Source: Sphingomonas sp. C3-2 (GTDB taxonomy: Bacteria; Pseudomonadota; Alphaproteobacteria; Sphingomonadales; Sphingomonadaceae). From it: DNA of 64,000 nt. The stretch lies in contig NZ_CP130322.1 of assembly GCF_033025475.1 (NCBI RefSeq), positions 496,001-560,000 on the forward strand, read 5' to 3'. The notes beneath the pieces are model-generated. The model made no database searches and had not been told where the DNA came from. It saw only the letters and a program-made list of their open reading frames with translations. Below, one piece after another: positions 15,642-23,391 of this stretch (position 1 is the stretch's first letter; the number at the start of each line of letters is the position of its first letter). Both the position numbers and the translations under genes were made by a program.

Positions 15642-15656
15642 TTAAGAAGCGGTTTA
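15642..15656. promoter_or_regulatory. Candidate CtrA-like box upstream of cheA
   Basis: TTAA-N7-TTTA at 15642-15656 (on the minus strand TAAA-N7-TTAACC) is one mismatch from the CtrA recognition sequence TTAA-N7-TTAA. It lies between chpT and cheA, about 50 bases before the cheA start codon. CtrA governs motility genes in many alphaproteobacteria, and ChpT, the phosphotransferase that feeds CtrA, is the next gene. The box was found by eye only, so a chance match is possible. Confidence 0.35.
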
Positions 15657-15664
15657 GCGCCCGC

Positions 15665-16309
15665 TCAGGCTGCGAGCACCGCGCCGAAAAGAAGGAAAGC
15701 CTCATCCGGCTCGGAAATCTGGATCGAGCCGCCGGCCTCGACGACGATCTTGTGCGCCAGCCACGCAGCCGCCGCACGCGGCGTGAGGGCATCGTCCGCA
15801 ACGTCACCGAGCAGCGCCTTGCGCAGTTCCCCGTCGAGCACGAGCCGCGGGCCTTCGGCGCGCACGACGATCTCGGTGCCGTTTTCACCACGCTCGGCGC
15901 CGATATCGAGCCGCCCGCCGCGCACCAGCGCGTCGCCCGCTATGAGCGAAAGGTTGAGCAGCACCTTGATCGCGGTCTTGCTGAGCGAGACGTCGGGAAC
16001 CATCCAGCCAAGTTCGATCCGCCCGTCGCTGCCGAACAGCCCTTCAAGCGCGGCCTTGGCTTCGCGGGTGTCGACCTCTTCGCCGAAACCGCCCGCGGCG
16101 CCAAAGGCAAGACGAAAGAATTTCAGCTTGTTGGCCGAGGTCCGCGCGCTTTCATTGAGCAGTTCAAGGCAACGCGCGCGCATTTCGGGATCATGTTCAT
16201 CGGCGAGCAGTTCAAGGCCGTTGTTGAGCGCACCGACGGGGCTCAACAGATCGTGGCACAGGCGCGAACAGAGCAGGCTGGCAAAATCCACAGCGTTGAT
16301 CGACGACAT
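15665..16309 (-). CDS. chpT: Histidine phosphotransferase ChpT
   Basis: Homodimeric phosphotransfer protein that in Caulobacter carries phosphate from CckA to CtrA and CpdR. The 214-residue protein has a two-helix histidine-phosphotransfer segment with the phospho-histidine in SRLCHDLLSPVGALNNGLE (about residue 19) and a C-terminal domain that resembles a HATPase fold but has no ATP-binding N, G1 or G2 boxes (AWLAHKIVVEAGGSI). That degeneracy is characteristic of ChpT. It is separated from cheA by 71 bases and runs in the same direction, so it could head the same transcript, although a separate cheA promoter is likely. Confidence 0.9.
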   Translation of the reverse strand: MSSINAVDFASLLCSRLCHDLLSPVGALNNGLELLADEHDPEMRARCLELLNESARTSANKLKFFRLAFGAAGGFGEEVDTREAKAALEGLFGSDGRIELGWMVPDVSLSKTAIKVLLNLSLIAGDALVRGGRLDIGAERGENGTEIVVRAEGPRLVLDGELRKALLGDVADDALTPRAAAAWLAHKIVVEAGGSIQISEPDEAFLLFGAVLAA

Positions 16310-16393
16310 CCCGGGCCCCTTGAAACAATTTCACAATGAACTGACTTGGGCGGCCTTTTGGCGGAGCCGCCGCCGCGATGCAACCGGGCATGC

Positions 16394-16798
16394 TCAATCG
16401 ATCGCGAGTTCCATCGCGGCAAAGCATCCGTGCAGCCCATGCGGATCATCGGCCCGCCACAGCGTCGCCGCGCCGTTGGCGACGATCAGCCACAGCATCG
16501 CGGGATCGGTCACGGCGGCAGCATCCATCGCCGAGGGAGCAGCCCGTCCATTGGGGTGGCTATGATAATGGCCGATCATGCGGGCGCCCCCTGCGCGTTC
16601 CGCGCGTGCCTGTGCAAAGAGGGCGGCGGGATCGATCTCGAACCGGTCGGCGGGATTGCTCGCGACATTGGCGACGCGCTGCGCCGACACGATGCGCCCC
16701 CCCTCCCCGAGCAGCAGACCGCACACCTCCTGCGCGGCGTTTCGATCAGCGTGTTCGAGAATCTCGTTCAAAAGGGTTCTTGATATGCGGGCAACCAT
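16394..16798 (-). CDS. JAMM/MPN metalloprotease-domain protein (Mov34/MPN/PAD-1 family)
   Basis: A 134-residue stand-alone JAMM-fold protein. The zinc-site signature is complete: Glu24 (AAQEVCGLLL), His79 and His81 in GHYHSHPNG, then Ser89 and Asp92 (PSAMD). Bacterial members cleave isopeptide or cysteine-sulfur-carrier bonds, some serving in cysteine or siderophore synthesis; no sulfur-carrier gene is adjacent. The open frame can also start at a TTG at 16804; the ATG at 16798 is preferred. The start lies 18 bases from the divergently transcribed rluD start, so promoters must overlap. Confidence 0.86.
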   Translation of the reverse strand: MVARISRTLLNEILEHADRNAAQEVCGLLLGEGGRIVSAQRVANVASNPADRFEIDPAALFAQARAERAGGARMIGHYHSHPNGRAAPSAMDAAAVTDPAMLWLIVANGAATLWRADDPHGLHGCFAAMELAID

Positions 16799-16815
16799 AC
16801 CCAAATAGCCTAGCG

Positions 16816-17772
16816 ATGGACTTGGGGGTTTCCACTATAGAAACGCACATCGGTGAAACAGCCGGTGGATGGCGTCTGGACCGGGCACTGGCGGACGCCG
16901 TGCCCACGCTTTCGCGCGAACGCATCAAGGCGCTCATTTCGTCGGGCAATGTCCGCAACGAAGCGGGCGTGGCAGTGCGCGACCCTGCGGTGAAGGCGGT
17001 GGCTGGCAGCGCCTATGCGCTGGACATTCCCGCGCCGCGCCCGGCGCACAATATCGCACAGGATATCGCGCTCGAAATCGCCTATGAGGACGAGCATCTG
17101 ATCGTGATCGACAAACCCGCCGGGCTTGTCGTCCACCCGGCCGCCGGCAACCCCGACGGCACGCTGGTCAATGCGCTGCTGCATCACTGCGCGGGCAATC
17201 TCTCCGGCATCGGCGGCGTGGCACGCCCCGGAATCGTCCACAGGATCGACAAGGATACGTCCGGCCTGATGATCGCGGCAAAAACCGACCGCGCGCATGA
17301 GGGGCTGGCCAAGCAGTTTCAGGCGCACAGCATCGACCGGCGCTACCGCGCGATCGTGAACGGCCGGCCCAATCCTGCCAGCGGCACGGTTGACGCCCCC
17401 CTTGCCCGCTCGACCCAGAATCGCAAGAAGATCGCGATTGTGGGCGATGGCCGGGGGAAACGCGCGGTAACCCATTATCGTACGATCACCGCACTCAAGG
17501 ATGCGGCGCTGGTCGAATGCAGGCTGGAAACGGGAAGAACGCACCAGGTGCGCGTACATATGGCCTCGCTCGGCCACGCTTTGGTGGGAGATCCCGTCTA
17601 TGGCAGGACAAAGCCCTCGCACCGTACTATATTGAAGGAACTTGGATTCGAACGACAGGCACTGCACGCGGCGCATCTGGGGTTCATCCACCCGATCAGT
17701 AGAGAGGCTTTAGCCTTTGATAGTGAAATTCCGGCAGATATGCAGGAACTGTTCAGGGCGCTGCGTGTATAA
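16816..17772 (+). CDS. rluD: 23S rRNA pseudouridine synthase RluD-like
   Basis: Makes pseudouridines in helix 69 of 23S rRNA. The 318-residue protein has an N-terminal S4 RNA-binding domain (about 15-75, WRLDRALADAVPTLSRERIK) and the RsuA/RluA catalytic domain with GIVHRIDKDTSGLMI, in which Asp145 is the nucleophile, and the RTHQVRVHMASLGHALVGDP motif. The upstream open frame is ignored because the family starts at MDLGVS-like positions and the ATG at 16816 gives the full S4 domain. It is followed by rpoH after 56 bases on the same strand. Confidence 0.94.
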   Translation: MDLGVSTIETHIGETAGGWRLDRALADAVPTLSRERIKALISSGNVRNEAGVAVRDPAVKAVAGSAYALDIPAPRPAHNIAQDIALEIAYEDEHLIVIDKPAGLVVHPAAGNPDGTLVNALLHHCAGNLSGIGGVARPGIVHRIDKDTSGLMIAAKTDRAHEGLAKQFQAHSIDRRYRAIVNGRPNPASGTVDAPLARSTQNRKKIAIVGDGRGKRAVTHYRTITALKDAALVECRLETGRTHQVRVHMASLGHALVGDPVYGRTKPSHRTILKELGFERQALHAAHLGFIHPISREALAFDSEIPADMQELFRALRV

Positions 17773-17828
17773 CAATAAGATCCAGATGTTCGAGACTTCG
17801 GACACTGTTTCAGGGAGTATGTGAAGTC

Positions 17829-18737
17829 ATGGCCAGCAACACCAACGTCCCCGCGACGATCCCCGCACTGGGTGGTGAGCAGAGCCTCAACCGCTACCTC
17901 GCGGAAATCAAGAAATTCCCCATCCTGGCACCCGAACAGGAATATATGCTCGCGAAGCGCTATCAGGAACATCAGGATCCCGAAGCCGCAGCGCAGCTCG
18001 TCACCTCGCACCTGCGTCTCGTGGCCAAGATCGCCATGGGCTATCGCGGCTATGGCCTGCCCACCTCCGAATTGATTTCGGAAGGCAATATCGGCCTGAT
18101 GCAGGGCGTGAAGAAATTCGAGCCCGATCGCGGCTTCCGCCTCGCCACTTATGCGATGTGGTGGATCCGTGCGTCGATCCAGGAATATATCCTGCGCTCG
18201 TGGAGCCTGGTGAAGATGGGCACCACCGCCGCGCAGAAGAAGCTGTTCTTCAACCTTCGCCGAATGAAGAACAAGCTCGATGCATTCGAGGACGGCGACC
18301 TGCATCCCGACGACGTGCAGAAGATCGCAACGGATCTGGGCGTGTCCGAGGAAGACGTGGTCAGCATGAACCGTCGCATGGCGATGGGCGGCGATACGTC
18401 GCTCAATGTCCCCATGCGCGAGGATGGCGACGGCCAGTGGCAAGATTGGCTGCAGGACAATGAACCGCTGCAGGACGAACGTCTGGCCGATTCTCAGGAA
18501 CGCGATGTGCGTCACGAAATGCTCGTTTCGGCGATGAACGACCTGAACGAGCGTGAAAAGCACATCCTGAGCGAACGCCGCCTGACGGATGATCCGAAGA
18601 CGCTTGAGGAACTGAGCCAGGTGTACGGCGTATCGCGCGAACGTGTGCGCCAGATCGAGGTTCGGGCGTTCGAGAAGCTGCAAAAGGCGATGATGCGCAT
18701 CGCCGGTGAACGCAAGCTCCTCCCGGCGCTTGCCTAA
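17829..18737 (+). CDS. rpoH: RNA polymerase sigma-32 factor (heat shock)
   Basis: Heat-shock sigma factor directing transcription of chaperone and protease genes. The 302-residue protein shows sigma regions 1.2/2 (LVAKIAMGYRGYGLPTSELI; DRGFRLATYAMWWIRASIQE), the RpoH box QKKLFFNLR at 136-144 that separates it from vegetative and stationary sigmas, and region 4 with the helix-turn-helix YGVSRERVRQIEVRAFEKLQ. The ATG at 17829 follows CAGGGAG. Many alphaproteobacteria have two RpoH proteins; only one is seen here. Confidence 0.96.
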   Translation: MASNTNVPATIPALGGEQSLNRYLAEIKKFPILAPEQEYMLAKRYQEHQDPEAAAQLVTSHLRLVAKIAMGYRGYGLPTSELISEGNIGLMQGVKKFEPDRGFRLATYAMWWIRASIQEYILRSWSLVKMGTTAAQKKLFFNLRRMKNKLDAFEDGDLHPDDVQKIATDLGVSEEDVVSMNRRMAMGGDTSLNVPMREDGDGQWQDWLQDNEPLQDERLADSQERDVRHEMLVSAMNDLNEREKHILSERRLTDDPKTLEELSQVYGVSRERVRQIEVRAFEKLQKAMMRIAGERKLLPALA

Positions 18738-19608
18738 GCCGATAACCGAACGGCCCCCTCACCGCCCCGGCGGTGAGACGGACAAGAACCGCGCCCGTGC
18801 CACCCGGCATTTGGGCGCGGTATTTTTTTGTGGTTGCGCCCTGCTGATCGCGGCCCCGGCACAGGGCCAGGAAGCACGCGATTTCTGCCCCGATCGGCCC
18901 GGTCTGGGTACGCCCGCGTGCACGCTCGAGCCAGGCGTCGTGATGGTCGAACTGGGCGTGGCGGAATGGATGCGTGAAAGCGATTCGACGACGCGGAGCG
19001 ACACGATCGCAACGGGTGAGCTGCTGGTTCGGCTGGGCATTACCCCACAGCTCGAAGCGCAAATCGGCTGGGGTGGCTATGCGCATATGCGCGAACGCGA
19101 CAGGGCGACCGGTGTGCGGACCGATGATGACGGTGTCGGCGACCTCACGCTCGCGCTGCGCCGCAACCTCGCCAATCCCGATGGATCGGGGCTCAGCCTT
19201 GCGCTCATGCCCTATGCGACGCTTCCGATAGGAAGTGCGCCGGCGGGCGCGGGTGATTGGGGCGTCGGGCTGCTCATCCCGATCAGCTACGCGCTTGCAG
19301 GCGATATTTCGCTTGCCCTCACGCCCGAGGTGGATGCCGCCCCCGATAGCGATGGCAATGGCCGTCATCTGGCTTATGGCGCGGTGATCGGCGTCGAATT
19401 CCCCCTGCACAACATGGTTACCGCCACGCTCGAGCTGGCCGCCACGCACGACCGTGATCCCGATGGGCATAGCACCGAAACGCTCGCGGCCTTTTCGCTG
19501 GGCTGGCAACCCGCCGACGATTGGCAGATCGATGCCGGATCGAGTTTCGGGCTTAACCATGACAGTCCGGATTTTACCCTTTCACTAGGCGTTGCCCGCA
19601 GATTTTAG
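18706..19608 (+). CDS. Outer-membrane beta-barrel protein of the phenol-MetA-degradation transporter-like family
   Basis: Up to 300 residues, with a hydrophobic signal segment (GAVFFCGCALLIAAPAQGQ) and then alternating beta strands rich in LELA, LSLGW and ending VARRF, an aromatic C-terminal residue typical of outer-membrane barrels. It resembles the pfam13557 type (putative MetA-pathway of phenol degradation), whose role is uncertain. The start is unclear: a GTG at 18706 overlaps the end of rpoH by 32 bases, while a TTG at 18811 would begin right at the signal core but without ribosome site or charged N-region. A GC hairpin (18758-18777) lies in between. Confidence 0.7.
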   Translation: MNASSSRRLPKPITERPPHRPGGETDKNRARATRHLGAVFFCGCALLIAAPAQGQEARDFCPDRPGLGTPACTLEPGVVMVELGVAEWMRESDSTTRSDTIATGELLVRLGITPQLEAQIGWGGYAHMRERDRATGVRTDDDGVGDLTLALRRNLANPDGSGLSLALMPYATLPIGSAPAGAGDWGVGLLIPISYALAGDISLALTPEVDAAPDSDGNGRHLAYGAVIGVEFPLHNMVTATLELAATHDRDPDGHSTETLAAFSLGWQPADDWQIDAGSSFGLNHDSPDFTLSLGVARRF

Positions 19609-19664
19609 CGTGCAGATTGATGTCGGGCCTGTTCGTTTGAGGGCCGCTTCGCTAGCGTTGGAGC

Positions 19665-21053
19665 ATGACTGTTCTCGCCGACCTGATCCAGCCCGACAAG
19701 GGCCAGCCCGCCCGCACCATCCACATCGTCGACAAGCAAAATTTCGATGATTGGCTGGCCGCGCAGCCCGAACGGCACCGCACCGCGATCGACGCACAGG
19801 ATATGAAGCCAACGCCCTTTGCCCGCGCGATCCTGCCGGGCGACAAGGCGGACGACTGGTCGGTGGTAACAGTGGTTGCCGATCGCGTGCGGCTTTCGAG
19901 CTGGTGCCTTGCCAAGCTTGCCGAGACGCTGCCGGCGGGCACCTATCGCCTTGCCGAGGGGGAACCCGGCGCGGCGCTGTTCGGCTGGTTGAGCGCGCAA
20001 TATCGTTTCGACACCTATCGCAAGGATGAAAAGGCAGCCCCCGCGCGGATTTTGCTGACGGGTGAGGTAAACCGCATTGCCGATACCGTCCGCACGGCGA
20101 AGGCCACCGCGCGGGTGCGCGATCTCGTCAACACCCCGACGCTCGACATGGGCCCCGCCGATCTCGAAGCCGCCGTCGCGGCGCTGGCGCGCAAGCATGA
20201 CGGCGAATGCAAGGTGACGCGCGGCGACGAGCTGGAGCAAGGCTATCCGATGATCCATGCCGTCGGCATGGCGGCGGACAAGGCGCGCGCGCCGCGGCTG
20301 ATCGAACTGAGCTGGGGCCGGAAGGACGCGCCGCGGGTCGCGATTGTCGGCAAGGGCGTGTGCTTCGATACCGGCGGGCTCGACATCAAACCTTCGGCGG
20401 GCATGCGCCTGATGAAGAAAGACATGGGCGGGGCCGCACATGCGCTGGCGCTGGCCGGGCTGGTGATGGAGCATAACCTGCCCGTGCGGCTCCACCTGCT
20501 GATCCCCGCCGTTGAGAACGCGATTGCAGGCAACGCGCTGCGACCGGGCGATGTGATCATCAGCCGCAAGGGCCTGTCGGTCGAGGTGGCGAACACCGAT
20601 GCCGAAGGCCGCCTGATCCTGGCCGATGCGCTGGTTCGTGCAGTGGAGGATGAGCCCGAACTGCTCATCGACTTTGCGACGCTGACGGGGGCTGCACGCG
20701 TTGCGCTTGGCCCCGACCTGCCCGCGCTGTTCGCCAATGACGACGCGCTTGCCACGGACATGGCCGCCAATGGCACCGCCGAGGATGATCCGCTTTGGCG
20801 CCTGCCGCTCTGGACCGGCTATGACGACATGCTGAAATCGGATGTCGCCGATCTCAACAATTCGCCCGATGGCGGCTTTGCGGGATCGATCACGGCAGCG
20901 CTTTTCCTGTCGCGTTTTGTGCCGGATACGCTGCCTTGGGCGCATTTCGACACATTTGCCTGGCGCCCGAGCGCAAAGCCCGGCCGCCCCAAGGGCGGCG
21001 AGGCGCTTGGCCTGCGCGCGGCCTGGGGGCTGCTCCGCCAAAGATATGGCTGA
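19665..21053 (+). CDS. M17 leucyl aminopeptidase family protein
   Basis: Cytoplasmic zinc/manganese aminopeptidase of 462 residues. The catalytic domain contains the metal-site signatures GKGVCFDTGGLDIKP, MKKDMGGAAHALAL and NTDAEGRLILADAL, which hold the conserved lysine, aspartates, glutamate and arginine. The N-terminal macro-like domain is short and divergent, as in the PepB-type members. The ATG at 19665 starts 56 bases after the barrel gene. It likely takes part in peptide turnover; the neighbours give no more specific hint. Confidence 0.92.
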   Translation: MTVLADLIQPDKGQPARTIHIVDKQNFDDWLAAQPERHRTAIDAQDMKPTPFARAILPGDKADDWSVVTVVADRVRLSSWCLAKLAETLPAGTYRLAEGEPGAALFGWLSAQYRFDTYRKDEKAAPARILLTGEVNRIADTVRTAKATARVRDLVNTPTLDMGPADLEAAVAALARKHDGECKVTRGDELEQGYPMIHAVGMAADKARAPRLIELSWGRKDAPRVAIVGKGVCFDTGGLDIKPSAGMRLMKKDMGGAAHALALAGLVMEHNLPVRLHLLIPAVENAIAGNALRPGDVIISRKGLSVEVANTDAEGRLILADALVRAVEDEPELLIDFATLTGAARVALGPDLPALFANDDALATDMAANGTAEDDPLWRLPLWTGYDDMLKSDVADLNNSPDGGFAGSITAALFLSRFVPDTLPWAHFDTFAWRPSAKPGRPKGGEALGLRAAWGLLRQRYG

Positions 21054-21158
21054 TTTCGTAGGTCAAATGCGTTGGGCCTGAAACTGCATCCGATCTGAAG
21101 CGTTATGATCCCATGACGATGTCGTTCCGAACATCGCGCAGTGGTGATCAGAGGTTTC

Positions 21159-21515
21159 ATGGCTTTGAACAAGGCCCTTAACGGGTGGATGACGACATTG
21201 ACGGAATATGTGCGGTCGGGGGAGCCCGATCTTACCAACCGGCAAATGGCGCTTCTGCTGATCGTTTACCTCAGACCCGGCCCGCATACCGTGCGCGGTC
21301 TGGCCCACGATCTGAACGTATCGAAACCCGTTGTAACACGCGCCTTGAACAAGCTGGGTGCGCTCGGCTATCTGCGCCGACAACGCGACGATGCGGATCG
21401 CCGCAACATCTTTGTGGCGCAGACGCGTGAAGGGGCAGAATTTCTTGAAAGCTTCGCAGGACTCATCGCCCGAACAGGGCAACATTCCGAATCGCGAAAG
21501 CGCGAACGCGCGTAA
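21159..21515 (+). CDS. MarR-family transcriptional regulator
   Basis: A small winged-helix regulator (118 residues from the ATG at 21159; an in-frame GTG at 21141 would add six). CAGAGG precedes the ATG by six bases. The DNA-binding core is HTVRGLAHDLNVSKPVVTRA followed by LNKLGALGYLRRQRDDADRR, which is the wing with its conserved DxxDRR. The N- and C-terminal dimer helices are shorter than in classical MarR. Its 3' end overlaps the start of the NlpC/P60 gene out of frame by up to 89 bases, so regulator and wall enzyme are probably co-expressed. Confidence 0.85.
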   Translation: MALNKALNGWMTTLTEYVRSGEPDLTNRQMALLLIVYLRPGPHTVRGLAHDLNVSKPVVTRALNKLGALGYLRRQRDDADRRNIFVAQTREGAEFLESFAGLIARTGQHSESRKRERA

Positions 21516-22365
21516 GCATTTCGGCCTGAGCGGGCCGTCCATCGTTCTCGACCGACGGGTCAATGCCGTGCGCGGCGATATCGCCGATGTGGCGCTAGCG
21601 GGTGTGCTGTTCGCCCCCCATTATGCGCGCCCGATGCTGCGTCGATGCGCGGTGCCCGTGGCCGCCGTGCGCGCCAAGGCCAATGACGATGCCGAATGCG
21701 TGTCGGAATTGCTGCACGGCGAAAGCTTTCATGTCGTCGACCTGAGCGGCGGCTGGGCCTGGGGTTTCTGCGGGCATGATCATTATGTCGGCTATGTCCG
21801 CGCCGATGCGCTGGCGGTTGCCGAAGCCGGCCACTGGCGCGTCCAGTCGGCCAGCGCGGCGCTGCGTTCGGGCGCGACAGCCGATGCCGAAACGCTTGGA
21901 ACGCTGCCCATGGGCGCGATCGTGAGCGGCCGTGCAGACGGCGATCATCTGCTGACCGACGAAGGTGTAATCGCGCTCGCCGACCTGATCGCCGTGAACG
22001 GTCGACTCGATCCCGCTGCACAGGCCGAGAAGCTGCTGGGTGCGCCCTATCAGCGCGGTGGCCGCCACCATGCGGGCATCGACTGTTCGGGGCTTGTGCA
22101 GCTTGCTCTGTCCTTCGCGGGCATTGCGGCGCAGCGCGACAGCGATCTTCAGGAAGCAAGCCTGGGCGACGCATTGCCAGCGAACACCCCGCTCCAGCGC
22201 GGCGATGTCGTCTTCTTTCCCGGCCATGTCGGGATGATGGTGGACGCAGACCGCGTGATCCATGCCAGCACCCATTCGATGTCCGTCGCGATCGAGCCCC
22301 TCGCCGATCTCAAGGCGCGGCTCATCACCGACGACACTGTTTCCATGAAGGCAATTCGGCCATGA
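21427..22365 (+). CDS. NlpC/P60 family cell-wall peptidase with SH3b-like domain
   Basis: Cysteine peptidase that cleaves D-glutamyl-diaminopimelate bonds of peptidoglycan stem peptides. The C-terminal domain has the catalytic cysteine in AGIDCSGLVQLAL, the histidine in FPGHVGMMVDADR and a third polar residue at VIHAST. The middle part (about 60-190) looks like one or two bacterial SH3 modules (LHGESFHVVDLSGGWAWG). The first residues are not conserved; a GTG at 21427 is the best start after the marR overlap, a TTG at 21445 is an alternative. The stop overlaps the argC start by ATGA. No signal peptide is evident. Confidence 0.85.
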   Translation: MKGQNFLKASQDSSPEQGNIPNRESANARKHFGLSGPSIVLDRRVNAVRGDIADVALAGVLFAPHYARPMLRRCAVPVAAVRAKANDDAECVSELLHGESFHVVDLSGGWAWGFCGHDHYVGYVRADALAVAEAGHWRVQSASAALRSGATADAETLGTLPMGAIVSGRADGDHLLTDEGVIALADLIAVNGRLDPAAQAEKLLGAPYQRGGRHHAGIDCSGLVQLALSFAGIAAQRDSDLQEASLGDALPANTPLQRGDVVFFPGHVGMMVDADRVIHASTHSMSVAIEPLADLKARLITDDTVSMKAIRP

Positions 22366-23306
22366 CGATTTCGGTTTTCATCGACGGCGCAGCCGGCACC
22401 ACCGGCCTTGAAATTCGGGAACGGCTGGAAGGCCGCAGCGACCTGACGGTCGTCACGCTGCCCGATGCGCTCCGCAAGGATGCGGGTGCCCGCCGCGATG
22501 CATTGAACAGCGCCGATGCCGTCGTGCTCTGCCTGCCCGACGATGCCGCGCGCGAAGCCGTTGCGCTTATCGAAAATCCTGCCGTGCGCGTCGTGGATGC
22601 GTCGACCGCGCACCGCGTTGCCCCCGACTGGGTGTACGGCTTTGCCGAAATGGAGCCGGGCCAGCGCGAAAAGATCGCGCAATCGACCCGCATTTCCAAC
22701 CCCGGTTGCTATCCCACCGGCTTTCTGGCGCTTGTCCGCCCGCTCGTGCGCGCAGGGATCATCCCGGCCGATTGGCCGATGACGGTGAACGCGGTTTCCG
22801 GCTATTCCGGCGGCGGCAAGGCGATGATCGCGGCGTTCGAAAACAGCGATGCGCCGGATGCCACCGATACGGCGTTTCACATTTACGGCCTTGGCCTTGC
22901 GCACAAGCATGTTCCCGAAATGCAGGGGCATGGCGGGCTGGTGCATCCCCCGATCTTCGCGCCGGCAGTGACGCGCACCTATCGCGGGATGATCGTCGAA
23001 GTTCCGCTCCAACTGCGCGCGATGCCCAAGGCGCCGAGTCTTGCCGCCATTCGCGACGCGCTTTCGGCCGCCTATGCCGACAGTAAGCTGGTTTCGGTCG
23101 AGCACACCGACGATGTCGGCCAGCTGAGCATCGAACGCATCGCAGGCACCGACCGGGTCGAGCTGTTCGCCTTTGGCAATGAAGCGACCGGGCAGGCACG
23201 TCTCGTCGCGCTGCTCGACAATCTGGGCAAGGGCGCAGCGGGCGCCGCCGTCCAGAACCTCAACATTGCAACCGGGCTGGATGAACTGGCAGGGCTCAAG
23301 CTCTAA
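22362..23306 (+). CDS. argC: N-acetyl-gamma-glutamyl-phosphate reductase
   Basis: Third step of arginine biosynthesis: NADPH-dependent reduction of N-acetylglutamyl phosphate to the semialdehyde. The 314-residue protein belongs to the short type-2 ArgC group, with DGAAGTTGLEIRERL at the nucleotide site, the catalytic cysteine in SNPGCYPTGFLAL and a histidine-containing KHVPEMQGHGGL region. It starts with the ATGA overlap after the NlpC/P60 gene and ends 28 bases before a strong terminator. No other arg gene lies in the window. Confidence 0.93.
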   Translation: MTISVFIDGAAGTTGLEIRERLEGRSDLTVVTLPDALRKDAGARRDALNSADAVVLCLPDDAAREAVALIENPAVRVVDASTAHRVAPDWVYGFAEMEPGQREKIAQSTRISNPGCYPTGFLALVRPLVRAGIIPADWPMTVNAVSGYSGGGKAMIAAFENSDAPDATDTAFHIYGLGLAHKHVPEMQGHGGLVHPPIFAPAVTRTYRGMIVEVPLQLRAMPKAPSLAAIRDALSAAYADSKLVSVEHTDDVGQLSIERIAGTDRVELFAFGNEATGQARLVALLDNLGKGAAGAAVQNLNIATGLDELAGLKL

Positions 23307-23333
23307 GCCGCCGCCACCCCCACTGGAAAAGAA

Positions 23334-23362
23334 AAGGCCCGGCGATTGCCGGGCCTTTTTCG
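23334..23362. terminator. Bidirectional Rho-independent terminator between argC and mltG
   Basis: AAGGCCCGGC at 23335-23344, a four-base loop, and GCCGGGCCTT at 23349-23358 form a perfect ten-pair stem. A T-run follows on the plus strand and an A-run precedes it, so it serves both argC and the convergent mltG transcript. Confidence 0.92.
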
Positions 23363-23391
23363 TTATGCGTCGAACCGTTCGGGACAGGCTT

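Noticed and set aside
18758-18777. Hairpin after rpoH considered as a terminator.
   Set aside because: The stem is good but there is no T-run after it, so intrinsic termination is unlikely.
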